Of a DNA stretch of 23,432 nucleotides, positions 7,091-14,159 are shown piece after piece. Position 1 is the first letter of the stretch, and the number at the start of each line of letters is the position of its first letter. Location of the stretch: NCBI GenBank assembly GCA_014859215.1, contig JACUUS010000015.1, forward strand, positions 1 to 23,432, in the 5' to 3' direction. The DNA is from Dehalococcoidia bacterium (GTDB lineage Bacteria; Chloroflexota; Dehalococcoidia; SZUA-161). The notes beneath the pieces were generated by a model that worked only from the letters and a program-made list of their open reading frames with translations, made no database searches and was not told where the DNA came from. Made by a program: the position numbers and the translations under genes.

Positions 7091-8371
7091 TTAGCTAAGC
7101 CACGCTCGGCGGCCGTCCCACTCATAATCTTCCCGTTCGACAACCATCGCCGTACCCTGGCCGAAGCCGCCGCAAATTGCAGCGCACCCGTACCTGACTC
7201 CGCGGCGGTTCATCTCATGCGCAAGGGTGCCAACCATGCGGATTCCGCTTGCTCCGATAGGGTGACCTATGCAAAGAGCATCTCCGTTTACATTCATTCT
7301 TTCCCACGGAATTCCCAGCACCTTGCACTGGACGATGGGAGGAACCGCGAAAGCCCCGTTCGATTCCCAGAGGTCTATATCCTCTGGCTTGAGTCCGGAT
7401 CTCTTTACGGCATCGCCTGATGCGAGCGTAGCGCTGTAGCCCATGATAGCGGGGTCACAGGCTGACCATGCTATTGACCTGACGGTGCACATGGGGACCA
7501 GCCCCAGCTCACGCGCCTTCTCCCTCGGCATGAACACTGCCGCTCCCGCGCCGTCTGCCTGCTTGGATGAACTGGCGGCGGTAACCTTACCGTCGGCCTT
7601 ATAGAGAGGCGGGAGAGAACGCAACCTTTCAATAGTGGTGTCCGGCCTCACATCTTCATCGTAATCCACGATCTTCTCGGTCCCATCGGCTAATTTGCCT
7701 GGAGTCGGTATTATCTCGTTCTTCCGCCAGCCGTTCTTCTCCGCGGCAGCCGCCGAGAGATTGCTTCTCAGAGTCCACTGGTCGTTCATCTCCCTGGTGA
7801 TGTCATACTTATCCGCGAGATTTTCGGCGGTTATCCCCATGCCTATCATGGCGTTGGCATCGACGATATCCCAGAGCCGCGGATTGGGCATGCCCCGCGA
7901 GGCGGCTCCGGTGGCGATGGCCTCCTCCATCATCTTGGTCATGTCCGTGTCGAATGTGAAGAGGGGAATCGGGAAATGAGAGCAACTCTCGTAGCCGCCG
8001 GATATGACAATATCTTCGTGGCCTAACTGGACGGCCATAATAGCGAAGTGCGCCCCGGCCATGCTGGAGGTGCATGCCCGGTCGACGCTCAGGCCGCGCG
8101 TCTCGAAGGGGCATGTCAGAAGGGCGACGCTCCGGCCCGGGTTGGCCTGTTCGCCGGATTGGTTGGGCGAGCCCATGGTGATCTCGTCTATCATGGTCTT
8201 TTCCAGCCCCGTGCGCTGGAAAAGCCTCTCGATTATCGCAGCCGCCAGATCATCACCGCGCACATGATTGAAGAACCCGGGTTTCTTCTGGCTTGCCCTG
8301 CCATGTGGGGTCCTGCAGTAATCCACCATGACTACTTCTCTGATCCCTGTCGCCTGCCGCCTTGTGGTCAT
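7091..8371 (-). CDS. Acetyl-CoA acyltransferase (classical degradative thiolase, FadI/FadA-like)
   Basis: This 426-residue thiolase has the complete catalytic set: nucleophile Cys100 in DRACTSSMAGAH, the His of CIGHPIGASG, and the second Cys in ICGGFGQG near the C-terminus. It should cleave a 3-oxoacyl-CoA with CoA, releasing acetyl-CoA or propionyl-CoA, in the last step of a beta-oxidation round. The long form (over 420 residues) with VVMVDYCRTPHGR near the start resembles FadI-type enzymes. The ATG at 8371 has AAGGAGGA upstream; a reading frame extended to 8443 would overlap the upstream ACAD gene. It lies between ACAD genes with gaps of 21 and 31 bases. It is distinct from the SCP2-type protein at 2553-3722, so the cluster has two different C-C cleaving enzymes. 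Confidence 0.92.
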   Translation of the reverse strand: MTTRRQATGIREVVMVDYCRTPHGRASQKKPGFFNHVRGDDLAAAIIERLFQRTGLEKTMIDEITMGSPNQSGEQANPGRSVALLTCPFETRGLSVDRACTSSMAGAHFAIMAVQLGHEDIVISGGYESCSHFPIPLFTFDTDMTKMMEEAIATGAASRGMPNPRLWDIVDANAMIGMGITAENLADKYDITREMNDQWTLRSNLSAAAAEKNGWRKNEIIPTPGKLADGTEKIVDYDEDVRPDTTIERLRSLPPLYKADGKVTAASSSKQADGAGAAVFMPREKARELGLVPMCTVRSIAWSACDPAIMGYSATLASGDAVKRSGLKPEDIDLWESNGAFAVPPIVQCKVLGIPWERMNVNGDALCIGHPIGASGIRMVGTLAHEMNRRGVRYGCAAICGGFGQGTAMVVEREDYEWDGRRAWLS

Positions 8372-8402
8372 GTAATTCGTCCTCCTTCTCTGAATGAGGT
8401 TC

Positions 8403-9599
8403 TTACCAGCTTCTGGGTAGTCCCAATCCCAGGGAGCAAACAAGGTTCCGCATTATCTCGGACGTGCCCCCGCCCATATTCAGACTCACGCACTGCTGGT
8501 ATTCTTTCTCATATTTACCTTGCATTGGCGCCCATTTTGACTCCTTAACCTGTCCGTACATGCCGATAATCTGGCTACCGGTGTAACTCATGCGTTGATT
8601 GAGTTCGGTGGCAAGGACCTTCGCCGCTGCGGCCAGGTGGCCTGCTGCGATAATGCCGCCCTTAATCTGGTTCCAGACAACTGAATAGGAAAATGCTCGC
8701 CCCACTTCTATTTCGATCGCCATCTGGGCCAGACGGTTGCGGATGATCGGGTCTTCGGCAAGGGTGCGATTTCCACGTCTTGTCTCTTTGCAGAACTGGA
8801 CTATTTCCTCGAGCTCGTGCTGGAGGAAAGAGAAGATCATGATCATGGAACGCTCGAAGTTCGAAGTCATCTGGGATGCGAGCCAACCCTGGTTCTCCTC
8901 GCCCACCATATTCCGGGCCGGGATGCGCACATCATCGAGGAATACTTCATTGAACAGATGAGACCCTTCGAGACTCAGGATCGGCTTGATGGTGATCCCC
9001 GGCGTCTTCATATCGACCAGGAAAAAGGAGATGCCTCGGCTCCTTTTCTGATCGGGGTCTGTCCTGGCAAGGAGAAAGCCCCAGTCGGCACGGTGAGCGC
9101 CGCTGGTCCATGTTTTCTGACCGTTTACAATATATTCGTCGCCGCTGCGAACGGCTCTAGTCTTAAGTGAAGCGAGGTCCGAACCCGCTTCGGGCTCGCT
9201 CCAGAGCTGGGTCCAGAATCGCTCCGCTCGCGCAATATAGGGCAGGTGCTCTTTTTTTTGCTCTTCGTTCGCGCTGACGAGAAGAGTCGGCGCAAGCATG
9301 CTGATGCCCCACGGATCGACGCCCGCTCCCCTGTAGTAACCCATGACCTCGCTGAACAAGAATTGCTCGATCAGGGGAGCGTCTTCGCCTCCGTATTCCC
9401 TGGGCCAGGGTCTGGACAACCACCCTCTTGCCGCGAGCTTCTTGGCCATCCGTTTGTGAAATTCCCAGCAGACATCTATGCCGAACATGGCTTCCATGGA
9501 AGTCCCCCATTCGGGGGGAGCGTTCTTCATTTCTTCCCGAAAGAAATCGCCGAAGGATTTCTTCAGTGCTTCCTGTTCCGGGGTGAGTGCAAAATTCAT
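8403..9599 (-). CDS. Acyl-CoA dehydrogenase (third ACAD of the cluster)
   Basis: This 398-residue ACAD resembles the protein encoded at 4746-5906 in length and motifs. It has WSEPEAGSDLASLKTRA (133-149), NGQKTWTSGAH, NEVFLDDVRIPARNMVGEENQGW and a C-terminal GGGTSEIMRN with GLGLPRSW. Glu249 (NFERSM) occupies the alternative catalytic-base position, so it should be active. This type, with long N-terminal helices and FLDDVRIP, is common among ACADs acting on bulky or cyclic acyl-CoA. It is encoded 25 bases after the NMO-like gene and 31 bases before the thiolase gene. The ATG has GAGGA six bases upstream. It may work alone or exchange partners with the Glu-less protein at 5936-7069, and the sequence does not decide this. 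Confidence 0.92.
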   Translation of the reverse strand: MNFALTPEQEALKKSFGDFFREEMKNAPPEWGTSMEAMFGIDVCWEFHKRMAKKLAARGWLSRPWPREYGGEDAPLIEQFLFSEVMGYYRGAGVDPWGISMLAPTLLVSANEEQKKEHLPYIARAERFWTQLWSEPEAGSDLASLKTRAVRSGDEYIVNGQKTWTSGAHRADWGFLLARTDPDQKRSRGISFFLVDMKTPGITIKPILSLEGSHLFNEVFLDDVRIPARNMVGEENQGWLASQMTSNFERSMIMIFSFLQHELEEIVQFCKETRRGNRTLAEDPIIRNRLAQMAIEIEVGRAFSYSVVWNQIKGGIIAAGHLAAAAKVLATELNQRMSYTGSQIIGMYGQVKESKWAPMQGKYEKEYQQCVSLNMGGGTSEIMRNLVCSLGLGLPRSW

Positions 9600-9624
9600 A
9601 TCAATCCTCGGTATTATTTCTCAT

Positions 9625-10629
9625 TCAGGCCGGTGCTGGATTCGATCCGACACGAGCAGCGCCGGTACCCAGCCGCTGGCAGATCATAGCTGCATCGCGG
9701 ACTATGTTCTCCAGCAATTCACGAATCGAAGGTATATCGTGTATCAGGCCGACGGCCTGGCCGCACGACACAAGTGTGGAATCAGCTTCCCCCGCCGCAA
9801 GGGCTTTCTTGCCCTTCCCGCCTCCTATGAGATCTATAACCTCTGCCCAGCTTGCCCCGCGCTTTTCCATATCCTGGATACGCTCGGTAAGCTGATTGCG
9901 CAGAGCGCGCATGGGGTCGCCTTTGCTGTAAAGAGTCAGCGTTGTATCAGTCTCGGCTGCCTCGAGAAGCCTTTTCTTCACCCCGGGGTGAATCGGGCAT
10001 TCAAGGGTAGCCAAAAACCTGCTGCCCATGAGGACTCCCTCAGCCCCGAGTGCAAATGCTGCCAGGACTCCTCGCGCGTCGGCGATGCCTCCTCCGGCTA
10101 CGACGGGTATGCCCACCGCGTCGACTACGCTCGGTATCAGGACCATGGTCCCGATCGGATCCCGTCCCGGATGTCCCGCGGCCTCATATCCAACGATTTC
10201 GATTACATCCGCGCCAAGCCTCTCCGCTGTCCGGGCATGTCTCGCGCTAACGCACTTATGCATCATCCTGGCGTTGCCCTGCTTGATCAGCCCTACAAGG
10301 GGTTCAGGATTCCGCCCCGAGGTCTCGATCACTCGAATACCCTCTTCCAGTGCGACGCCGAGGTATTCCTCATTGCTTATGGGCGCCACCATCGGGAAGA
10401 GGTTGATATTCAGGCCAAAAGGTCTGTCGGTCAAGCTCCTTGTCCGGCGTATCTCGGCCCGCAGGGCATTACCTGAACGAAACATAGCCGAAGCCAGGCA
10501 CGCGAAAGCTCCGGCATTTACCGCAGCCGCCACCAATTCCGCGTTTGACTGGTAGCCCATCGTCCCCATCACTATGGGGTACTCTGAGCCCAGTAACTCG
10601 GTCACCCTCGTTCTTAGTTCGAGCGCCAT
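9625..10629 (-). CDS. FMN-dependent nitronate monooxygenase/FabK-family flavoprotein
   Basis: This 334-residue TIM-barrel flavoprotein of the 2-nitropropane dioxygenase superfamily begins TELLGSEYPIVMGTMGYQSN. It has the active-site His in GYEAAGHPG (His153), the glycine-rich FMN phosphate loop AGGGIADARG (178-187) and GAEGVLMGSRF (195-205). Family members oxidise nitronates, reduce enoyl-ACP (FabK), or serve in steroid-ring degradation (IpdC). Beside ACADs, crotonases and a thiolase, a reductase or double-bond-adjusting role on a CoA ester seems likelier than nitronate oxidation; this is inference. The ATG has GAGGAAG close upstream. It lies 36 bases after the enoyl-CoA isomerase/hydratase gene and 25 before an ACAD gene, in the same presumed transcript. 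Confidence 0.85.
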   Translation of the reverse strand: MALELRTRVTELLGSEYPIVMGTMGYQSNAELVAAAVNAGAFACLASAMFRSGNALRAEIRRTRSLTDRPFGLNINLFPMVAPISNEEYLGVALEEGIRVIETSGRNPEPLVGLIKQGNARMMHKCVSARHARTAERLGADVIEIVGYEAAGHPGRDPIGTMVLIPSVVDAVGIPVVAGGGIADARGVLAAFALGAEGVLMGSRFLATLECPIHPGVKKRLLEAAETDTTLTLYSKGDPMRALRNQLTERIQDMEKRGASWAEVIDLIGGGKGKKALAAGEADSTLVSCGQAVGLIHDIPSIRELLENIVRDAAMICQRLGTGAARVGSNPAPA

Positions 10630-10665
10630 CTCTTCCTCTCGCGGACCCCGCAGGAACGGGTAGAC

Positions 10666-11514
10666 CTACCTGCCCTTGAATACAGGATCGCGTTTCTCCA
10701 GGAAAGCTCTGGCGGCTTCCTGGAAATCCTCGGTGTTGAGCATCTTGTCCTGGTAATCGATTTCGCGCTTCATCTGCTCGATGATATCCGTCTCCGCGGC
10801 TGACGCGTAAAGCGCCTGTTTAGTAGCGGACACTGCCAGGGGAGGATGCTTCGCTATTTTGGCGGCAATCTCCCTCGCGGCCTTCACAACGTCGCTCTGC
10901 GGGACGACTTTGCTGACTATGCCGAGCCTGAGCGCTTCGGCGGCATCTATGGTGTCTCCGGTCAGGAACAGCTCAATGGCTTTCGGGAAACCGATCACGC
11001 GCGGGAGTGTAAAAGATGCGCCGGTATCGGGCGCAAGTCCTCTCTTGACGAAGATCGTACTGAACCTGGCGGTATCGGAACCGACCCTGATATCGCAAGC
11101 CAGGGCCATAGAGAATCCCAGCCCCACGGCGGGACCGTTAACCGCCGCTATGACCGGTTTCCGCATTGTCCTCATCACAACCACGGCCCCCACCACCGTT
11201 CCCTTACCCCAGGGGACTTCTCCCAGCTCCTCCTGAATCCGCGAGGAGGCAGCGCCATTCTCAAACTCCTGCTTGTCCACCTGCGGTTCGGACTTGCCGC
11301 CGACGAACATCGTCAGGTCCACGCCCGTGCAGAAATATTTCCCCGCCCCTGTTACTATGACAGCCCTGACCTCGTTGTCCTCATCCAGGGCCCTGAGCAC
11401 ATGGTCGATCTCCTCCATGATAACGAAGTCAAAGCTGTTGCCCTGGTCCGGACGGTTGAATGTAACAGTGGCTATGTGGCCTTCCTTCTCCAGGATAAGG
11501 CGCTGGTACTGCAT
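10666..11514 (-). CDS. PaaG-like enoyl-CoA isomerase/hydratase (crotonase family)
   Basis: This 282-residue crotonase-fold protein has oxyanion-hole segments KYFCTGVDL (59-67) and NGPAVGLGFSMALACD (126-141). The two glutamates of true hydratases are missing: the first position is Met136, and the second falls in FVKRGL with no acid. An Asp163 in GLAPDTGASFTLPR matches the Asp of PaaG-type isomerases and Delta3-Delta2-enoyl-CoA isomerases. Double-bond or ring isomerisation is therefore likelier than simple hydration. An extra loop (about 73-108) lengthens it beyond the usual 260 residues. The ATG at 11514 has AGAGG upstream. It is separated from the SDR gene by 106 bases holding a perfect palindrome, so expression relative to SDR may be modulated there. 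The family is firm; the reaction is inferred from residues. Confidence 0.88.
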   Translation of the reverse strand: MQYQRLILEKEGHIATVTFNRPDQGNSFDFVIMEEIDHVLRALDEDNEVRAVIVTGAGKYFCTGVDLTMFVGGKSEPQVDKQEFENGAASSRIQEELGEVPWGKGTVVGAVVVMRTMRKPVIAAVNGPAVGLGFSMALACDIRVGSDTARFSTIFVKRGLAPDTGASFTLPRVIGFPKAIELFLTGDTIDAAEALRLGIVSKVVPQSDVVKAAREIAAKIAKHPPLAVSATKQALYASAAETDIIEQMKREIDYQDKMLNTEDFQEAARAFLEKRDPVFKGR

Positions 11515-11568
11515 ATGACAACCTCTTCTGTAATGTGCTTAAACGACTCCAGAAATAGAAACCAGGCC

Positions 11569-11598
11569 TATACCGGGCCGGCATGCCGGCCCGGTATA
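11569..11598. repeat. Perfect 30-bp palindrome between SDR and isomerase genes
   Basis: Bases 11569-11583 are the exact reverse complement of 11584-11598, centred on GGCATGCC. In the minus-strand transcript it forms a strong GC hairpin 23 bases after the SDR stop (11621) and 55 bases before the isomerase start (11514). No U-tract follows. It could be a partial terminator, an RNA-processing or stabilising hairpin, or a protein-binding palindrome. It has the same zero-spacer 30-bp geometry as 1239-1268 but a different sequence. Confidence 0.7.
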
Positions 11599-11620
11599 CG
11601 AGCTGCTTACTGAATTTGGA

Positions 11621-12523
11621 CTAGATCGTCACGGCAGGCATGGAAAGGTCCCCTAACTCGCCGTGCCTCTGGATAATTTCCTTCACCGTCCATCTTCGCC
11701 CGATATCTATGGACTTGGCCAGCTGGGGAGGCAGCCACGATTCAAGCTTGCCGCCGCGAATGGATAACCAGCGGCCGGTTATCTTCTGGGCCGCATCGGT
11801 TACGAGGAAAGCCACCAGCGGGGATACGTTCTCCGGAGCCATCTCGTCGAACTCGGCTCCTTCCTTCTGAGCGAACATGCCCCCGAGCGCGGCGGTCTGC
11901 ATGGTCATCCGGGTACGGGCCATAGGCACGATGGCGTTGGCGGTCATGTTGTATCTCTCCATTTCCCTGGCCCATACCATCGTCAGAGCGCCGATGCCCA
12001 GCTTGGCGGATGCGTAGTTCGGCTGTCCCGCGTTACCCAGTAAACCCGCGTGAGACATGGTGTTGATGATACGTCCATTCAGGGCCTTACCCGCTTTACT
12101 CTGCTCCCTGAAGTAGGAGCATGCCCAGCGGCCGCAGTTGAAAGTGCCTGTCAGATGGACTTCGATGACGGCGTCCCACTCTTCTTTAGTCATGTTAAAC
12201 GTCATTTTGTCACGCAGGAATCCCGCATTATTCACGAGAGCATCCATCTTGCCGAAGGTGTTGATCGCGGTGTCAATAATCCTCTTCGCGCCGTCAAAAT
12301 CCGTCACACTGTCGAAATTCGCTACCGCCTGTCCACCCGAGGCTTTGATCTCTTTCACAACGTCGTCAGCAGGTCCGGTGGCCTTTCCGGTACCATCCCA
12401 TTCGGAGCCAACATCATTGACAACCACCTTTGCCCCTTCGGATGCCATCAGAAGCGCGTGGCTTCGGCCGAGTCCCCTCCCTGCGCCTGTCACTACTACA
12501 ACTTTACCGTCCAGTGCACCCAT
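11621..12523 (-). CDS. Short-chain dehydrogenase/reductase, 17beta-HSD4-like (3-hydroxyacyl-CoA dehydrogenase)
   Basis: This 300-residue Rossmann protein has the cofactor loop TGAGRGLG (12-19), NNAG (98-101) and the catalytic set Ser157, Tyr170 and Lys174 (GQPNYASAKLG). Asp37 at the end of beta2 suggests preference for NAD. Length and the motif VVVNDVG followed by an insert resemble the dehydrogenase part of peroxisomal multifunctional enzyme 2 (HSD17B4) and its bacterial homologues, so oxidation of a 3-hydroxyacyl-CoA to the 3-oxoacyl-CoA is the likely role. A C-terminal extension (about 250-300) goes beyond the minimal SDR. The ATG has AAAGGAGG seven bases upstream. The gene heads the minus-strand run toward 1305 and is preceded by a leader with a terminator (12597-12631) and promoter (12768-12795). 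Confidence 0.92.
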   Translation of the reverse strand: MGALDGKVVVVTGAGRGLGRSHALLMASEGAKVVVNDVGSEWDGTGKATGPADDVVKEIKASGGQAVANFDSVTDFDGAKRIIDTAINTFGKMDALVNNAGFLRDKMTFNMTKEEWDAVIEVHLTGTFNCGRWACSYFREQSKAGKALNGRIINTMSHAGLLGNAGQPNYASAKLGIGALTMVWAREMERYNMTANAIVPMARTRMTMQTAALGGMFAQKEGAEFDEMAPENVSPLVAFLVTDAAQKITGRWLSIRGGKLESWLPPQLAKSIDIGRRWTVKEIIQRHGELGDLSMPAVTI

Positions 12524-12596
12524 TCTTGCTACCTCCTTTTTGATTGCTGGTCGCGGCGCCTATAAACGGCGTTCGCGCGCAGACTACTCGTAAAAG

Positions 12597-12631
12597 AAAA
12601 AAACCCGCCTTCTAAAATACAAGAAGCGGGT
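12597..12631 (-). terminator. Intrinsic terminator upstream of the SDR gene
   Basis: On the minus strand an ACCCGCTTCT arm (12631-12622) pairs with AGAAGGCGGGT (12613-12603), with one bulged G and an eight-base loop, followed by seven U (12603-12597). It lies about 175 bases after the CoA-transferase stop (12808) and 73 bases before the SDR start (12523). It can end the CoA-transferase transcript. Because a promoter-like sequence sits upstream at 12768-12795, it could instead attenuate transcription into the SDR gene. Confidence 0.8.
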
Positions 12632-12767
12632 CTTCCGGGTTACGTCCTATTGGGCCATCGTTCTTGATCAAACTCACTCCAGAATCTTCCGGTGAATTCT
12701 TCTGGGCCTCAAAAGGGACTGCGGCCGGTTTTGTTACAAAGCGCTACGAGCGATTACTGGCACCCAC

Positions 12768-12795
12768 ATTTTAAACGCTTGCCGCTCGGTGTCAA
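12768..12795 (-). promoter_or_regulatory. Sigma70-type promoter toward the SDR gene, upstream of the terminator
   Basis: The minus strand reads TTGACA (12795-12790), a 16-base spacer, then TAAAAT (12773-12768). This is a perfect -35 and a five-of-six -10. The start site would be near 12761, giving a leader of about 240 bases to the SDR ATG that contains the intrinsic terminator at 12597-12631. A small hairpin with CCAGAA/TTCTGG arms lies in the leader near 12675-12705. I recognise no named riboswitch or T-box signature. Confidence 0.5.
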
Positions 12796-12807
12796 GCGAG
12801 CTTCGCC

Positions 12808-14136
12808 CTAGAATATCGACGGCGCCAGGAATTCGTCCCCTCCAATAACCTGGTCTTTCTCGAGCCGGGATATTTCCTCGTCCGACAAACCTATCACATC
12901 TCTGAAAATGTAGTCATTATGCTCGCCCAGGCAGGGCGGGGGCTTGCGAATACTCAACGGCGTCTCGCTCATCTTGTAAAGCACCCCCGGGTACATATGC
13001 GTTCCGGCTTCACGGTGGTGTACGACCTCGTAGAATCCTCGCGCAACCAGTTGCGGATCGCGCAAGGCGTCCCTGTTGTCGAGCACCGGCCCCGCAGCTA
13101 CACCCTCCTTTTGCATAATCAACATCGCCGAGTAGTGGTCTTGCCTGGACGTCCATTCCTCGATATACCTGTCCATCTCATCCTGATTGCGCAAGCGGAG
13201 TGTCGCGGTGGAAAACTTGTCTTCCCTGGTCCATGCCGGGTTGCCCAGCGCCCGGCAGAAACCATCCCACTCCTTATCGGAAGACACAGCGATCACCACC
13301 CACTTGTCTTCCCCCCTGCAGCGGTAAACCCCGTGGGGAGCCATATACTGGTGACGGTTGCCCATAGGTTCCTGCACCTTTCCGTTCATGGTGAAGTCCA
13401 TCATGGCTTCGCCAAGATGCGGGACTATGGTCTCTATCTGGGCCAGATCGATGAACTGTCCTTTGCCGGTCCTCATGCGGTAGCGCAGCGCGCACAGGAC
13501 GGCGAATGCCGCCGCCGCGCCTGACGAAGCGTCACAATGAAACACCAGCGACTGCGTGGTTGTGTAGTCCAGGTCGGGATAACGTGTCAGCCAGGTATGG
13601 CCGGCCAGGGCCTGAAGCTGGGCGCCGAACAAGGAGCAGTATGTATGAGGGCCGTAGCATCCGAGCCCAGGCATGCTCAGGTAGATGATATCTTCCTTCA
13701 CTTCTTTGAGGACGTCATAGGTGAGGCCGAGCTTTTCCATGGTAGCCGGAGCGTTGCTCTCCATGAAGACATCGCTTGCCTTTATCAGGCGCTTGAAGAC
13801 CTCAGCGCCTTCCGGGCGCGTCACATCGATAGTACAGCTCAGCTTGTTGCGTCCGAGGGCGTGGAACATGACGAAGCGGTCCCAGGGCCTGTCACCGGCT
13901 GTGTGGTCTACGTAAGTCTGGATGCCGCCCGTTCCGCCAAAGGTCGCTCCCGTTGTCGGTACCAGGGCCTGCGGGGGCCTTGGCATGTAGCCCCTGGTGA
14001 TTGTCGGAAAATGATGGACCGATTCGACGAGTATAAGCTCGGCCCCGAGGTCGGCCAGCAGCATGGTCGCGAACGGTCCTGCAAAGACGACTGGCATAGC
14101 AACTACTCTGACTCCCTCCAGGGGAAGCTTCGCCAT
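12808..14136 (-). CDS. CaiB/BaiF (class III) CoA-transferase-like subunit with altered active site
   Basis: This 442-residue family III CoA-transferase begins LPLEGVRVVAMPVVFAGPFATMLLADLGAELI and keeps the two-lobed family features, including GRNKLSCTIDVTRPEG (95-110) and the C-terminal CLGEHNDYI. Such enzymes move CoA between carboxylates through acyl anhydrides on a catalytic Asp. Aligned on GP-x(16)-G, the Asp position here is Gly171 (SLFGAQLQALAG), so it may be non-catalytic. The gene lies 23 bases after another CaiB-type gene (14160-15380), suggesting a heteromeric transferase such as BbsEF. An insert at about 41-90 makes it longer than the usual 400 residues. The ATG has AAGGAGG eight bases upstream. 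Family certain; pairing and the inactive-site reading are inferred. Confidence 0.88.
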   Translation of the reverse strand: MAKLPLEGVRVVAMPVVFAGPFATMLLADLGAELILVESVHHFPTITRGYMPRPPQALVPTTGATFGGTGGIQTYVDHTAGDRPWDRFVMFHALGRNKLSCTIDVTRPEGAEVFKRLIKASDVFMESNAPATMEKLGLTYDVLKEVKEDIIYLSMPGLGCYGPHTYCSLFGAQLQALAGHTWLTRYPDLDYTTTQSLVFHCDASSGAAAAFAVLCALRYRMRTGKGQFIDLAQIETIVPHLGEAMMDFTMNGKVQEPMGNRHQYMAPHGVYRCRGEDKWVVIAVSSDKEWDGFCRALGNPAWTREDKFSTATLRLRNQDEMDRYIEEWTSRQDHYSAMLIMQKEGVAAGPVLDNRDALRDPQLVARGFYEVVHHREAGTHMYPGVLYKMSETPLSIRKPPPCLGEHNDYIFRDVIGLSDEEISRLEKDQVIGGDEFLAPSIF

Positions 14137-14159
14137 GGCTGCAACCTCCTTCAGTAAGG

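Noticed and set aside
8372..8443. Longer N-terminus for the classical thiolase
   Set aside because: It would run into the upstream ACAD coding region, and AAGGAGGA directly precedes the ATG at 8371.
12640..12767. Known riboswitch or T-box in the leader before the SDR gene
   Set aside because: I looked for the T-box GGGUGG-type motif and the cyclic-di-GMP, SAM and preQ1 core motifs and found none. It is kept only as an unclassified leader.
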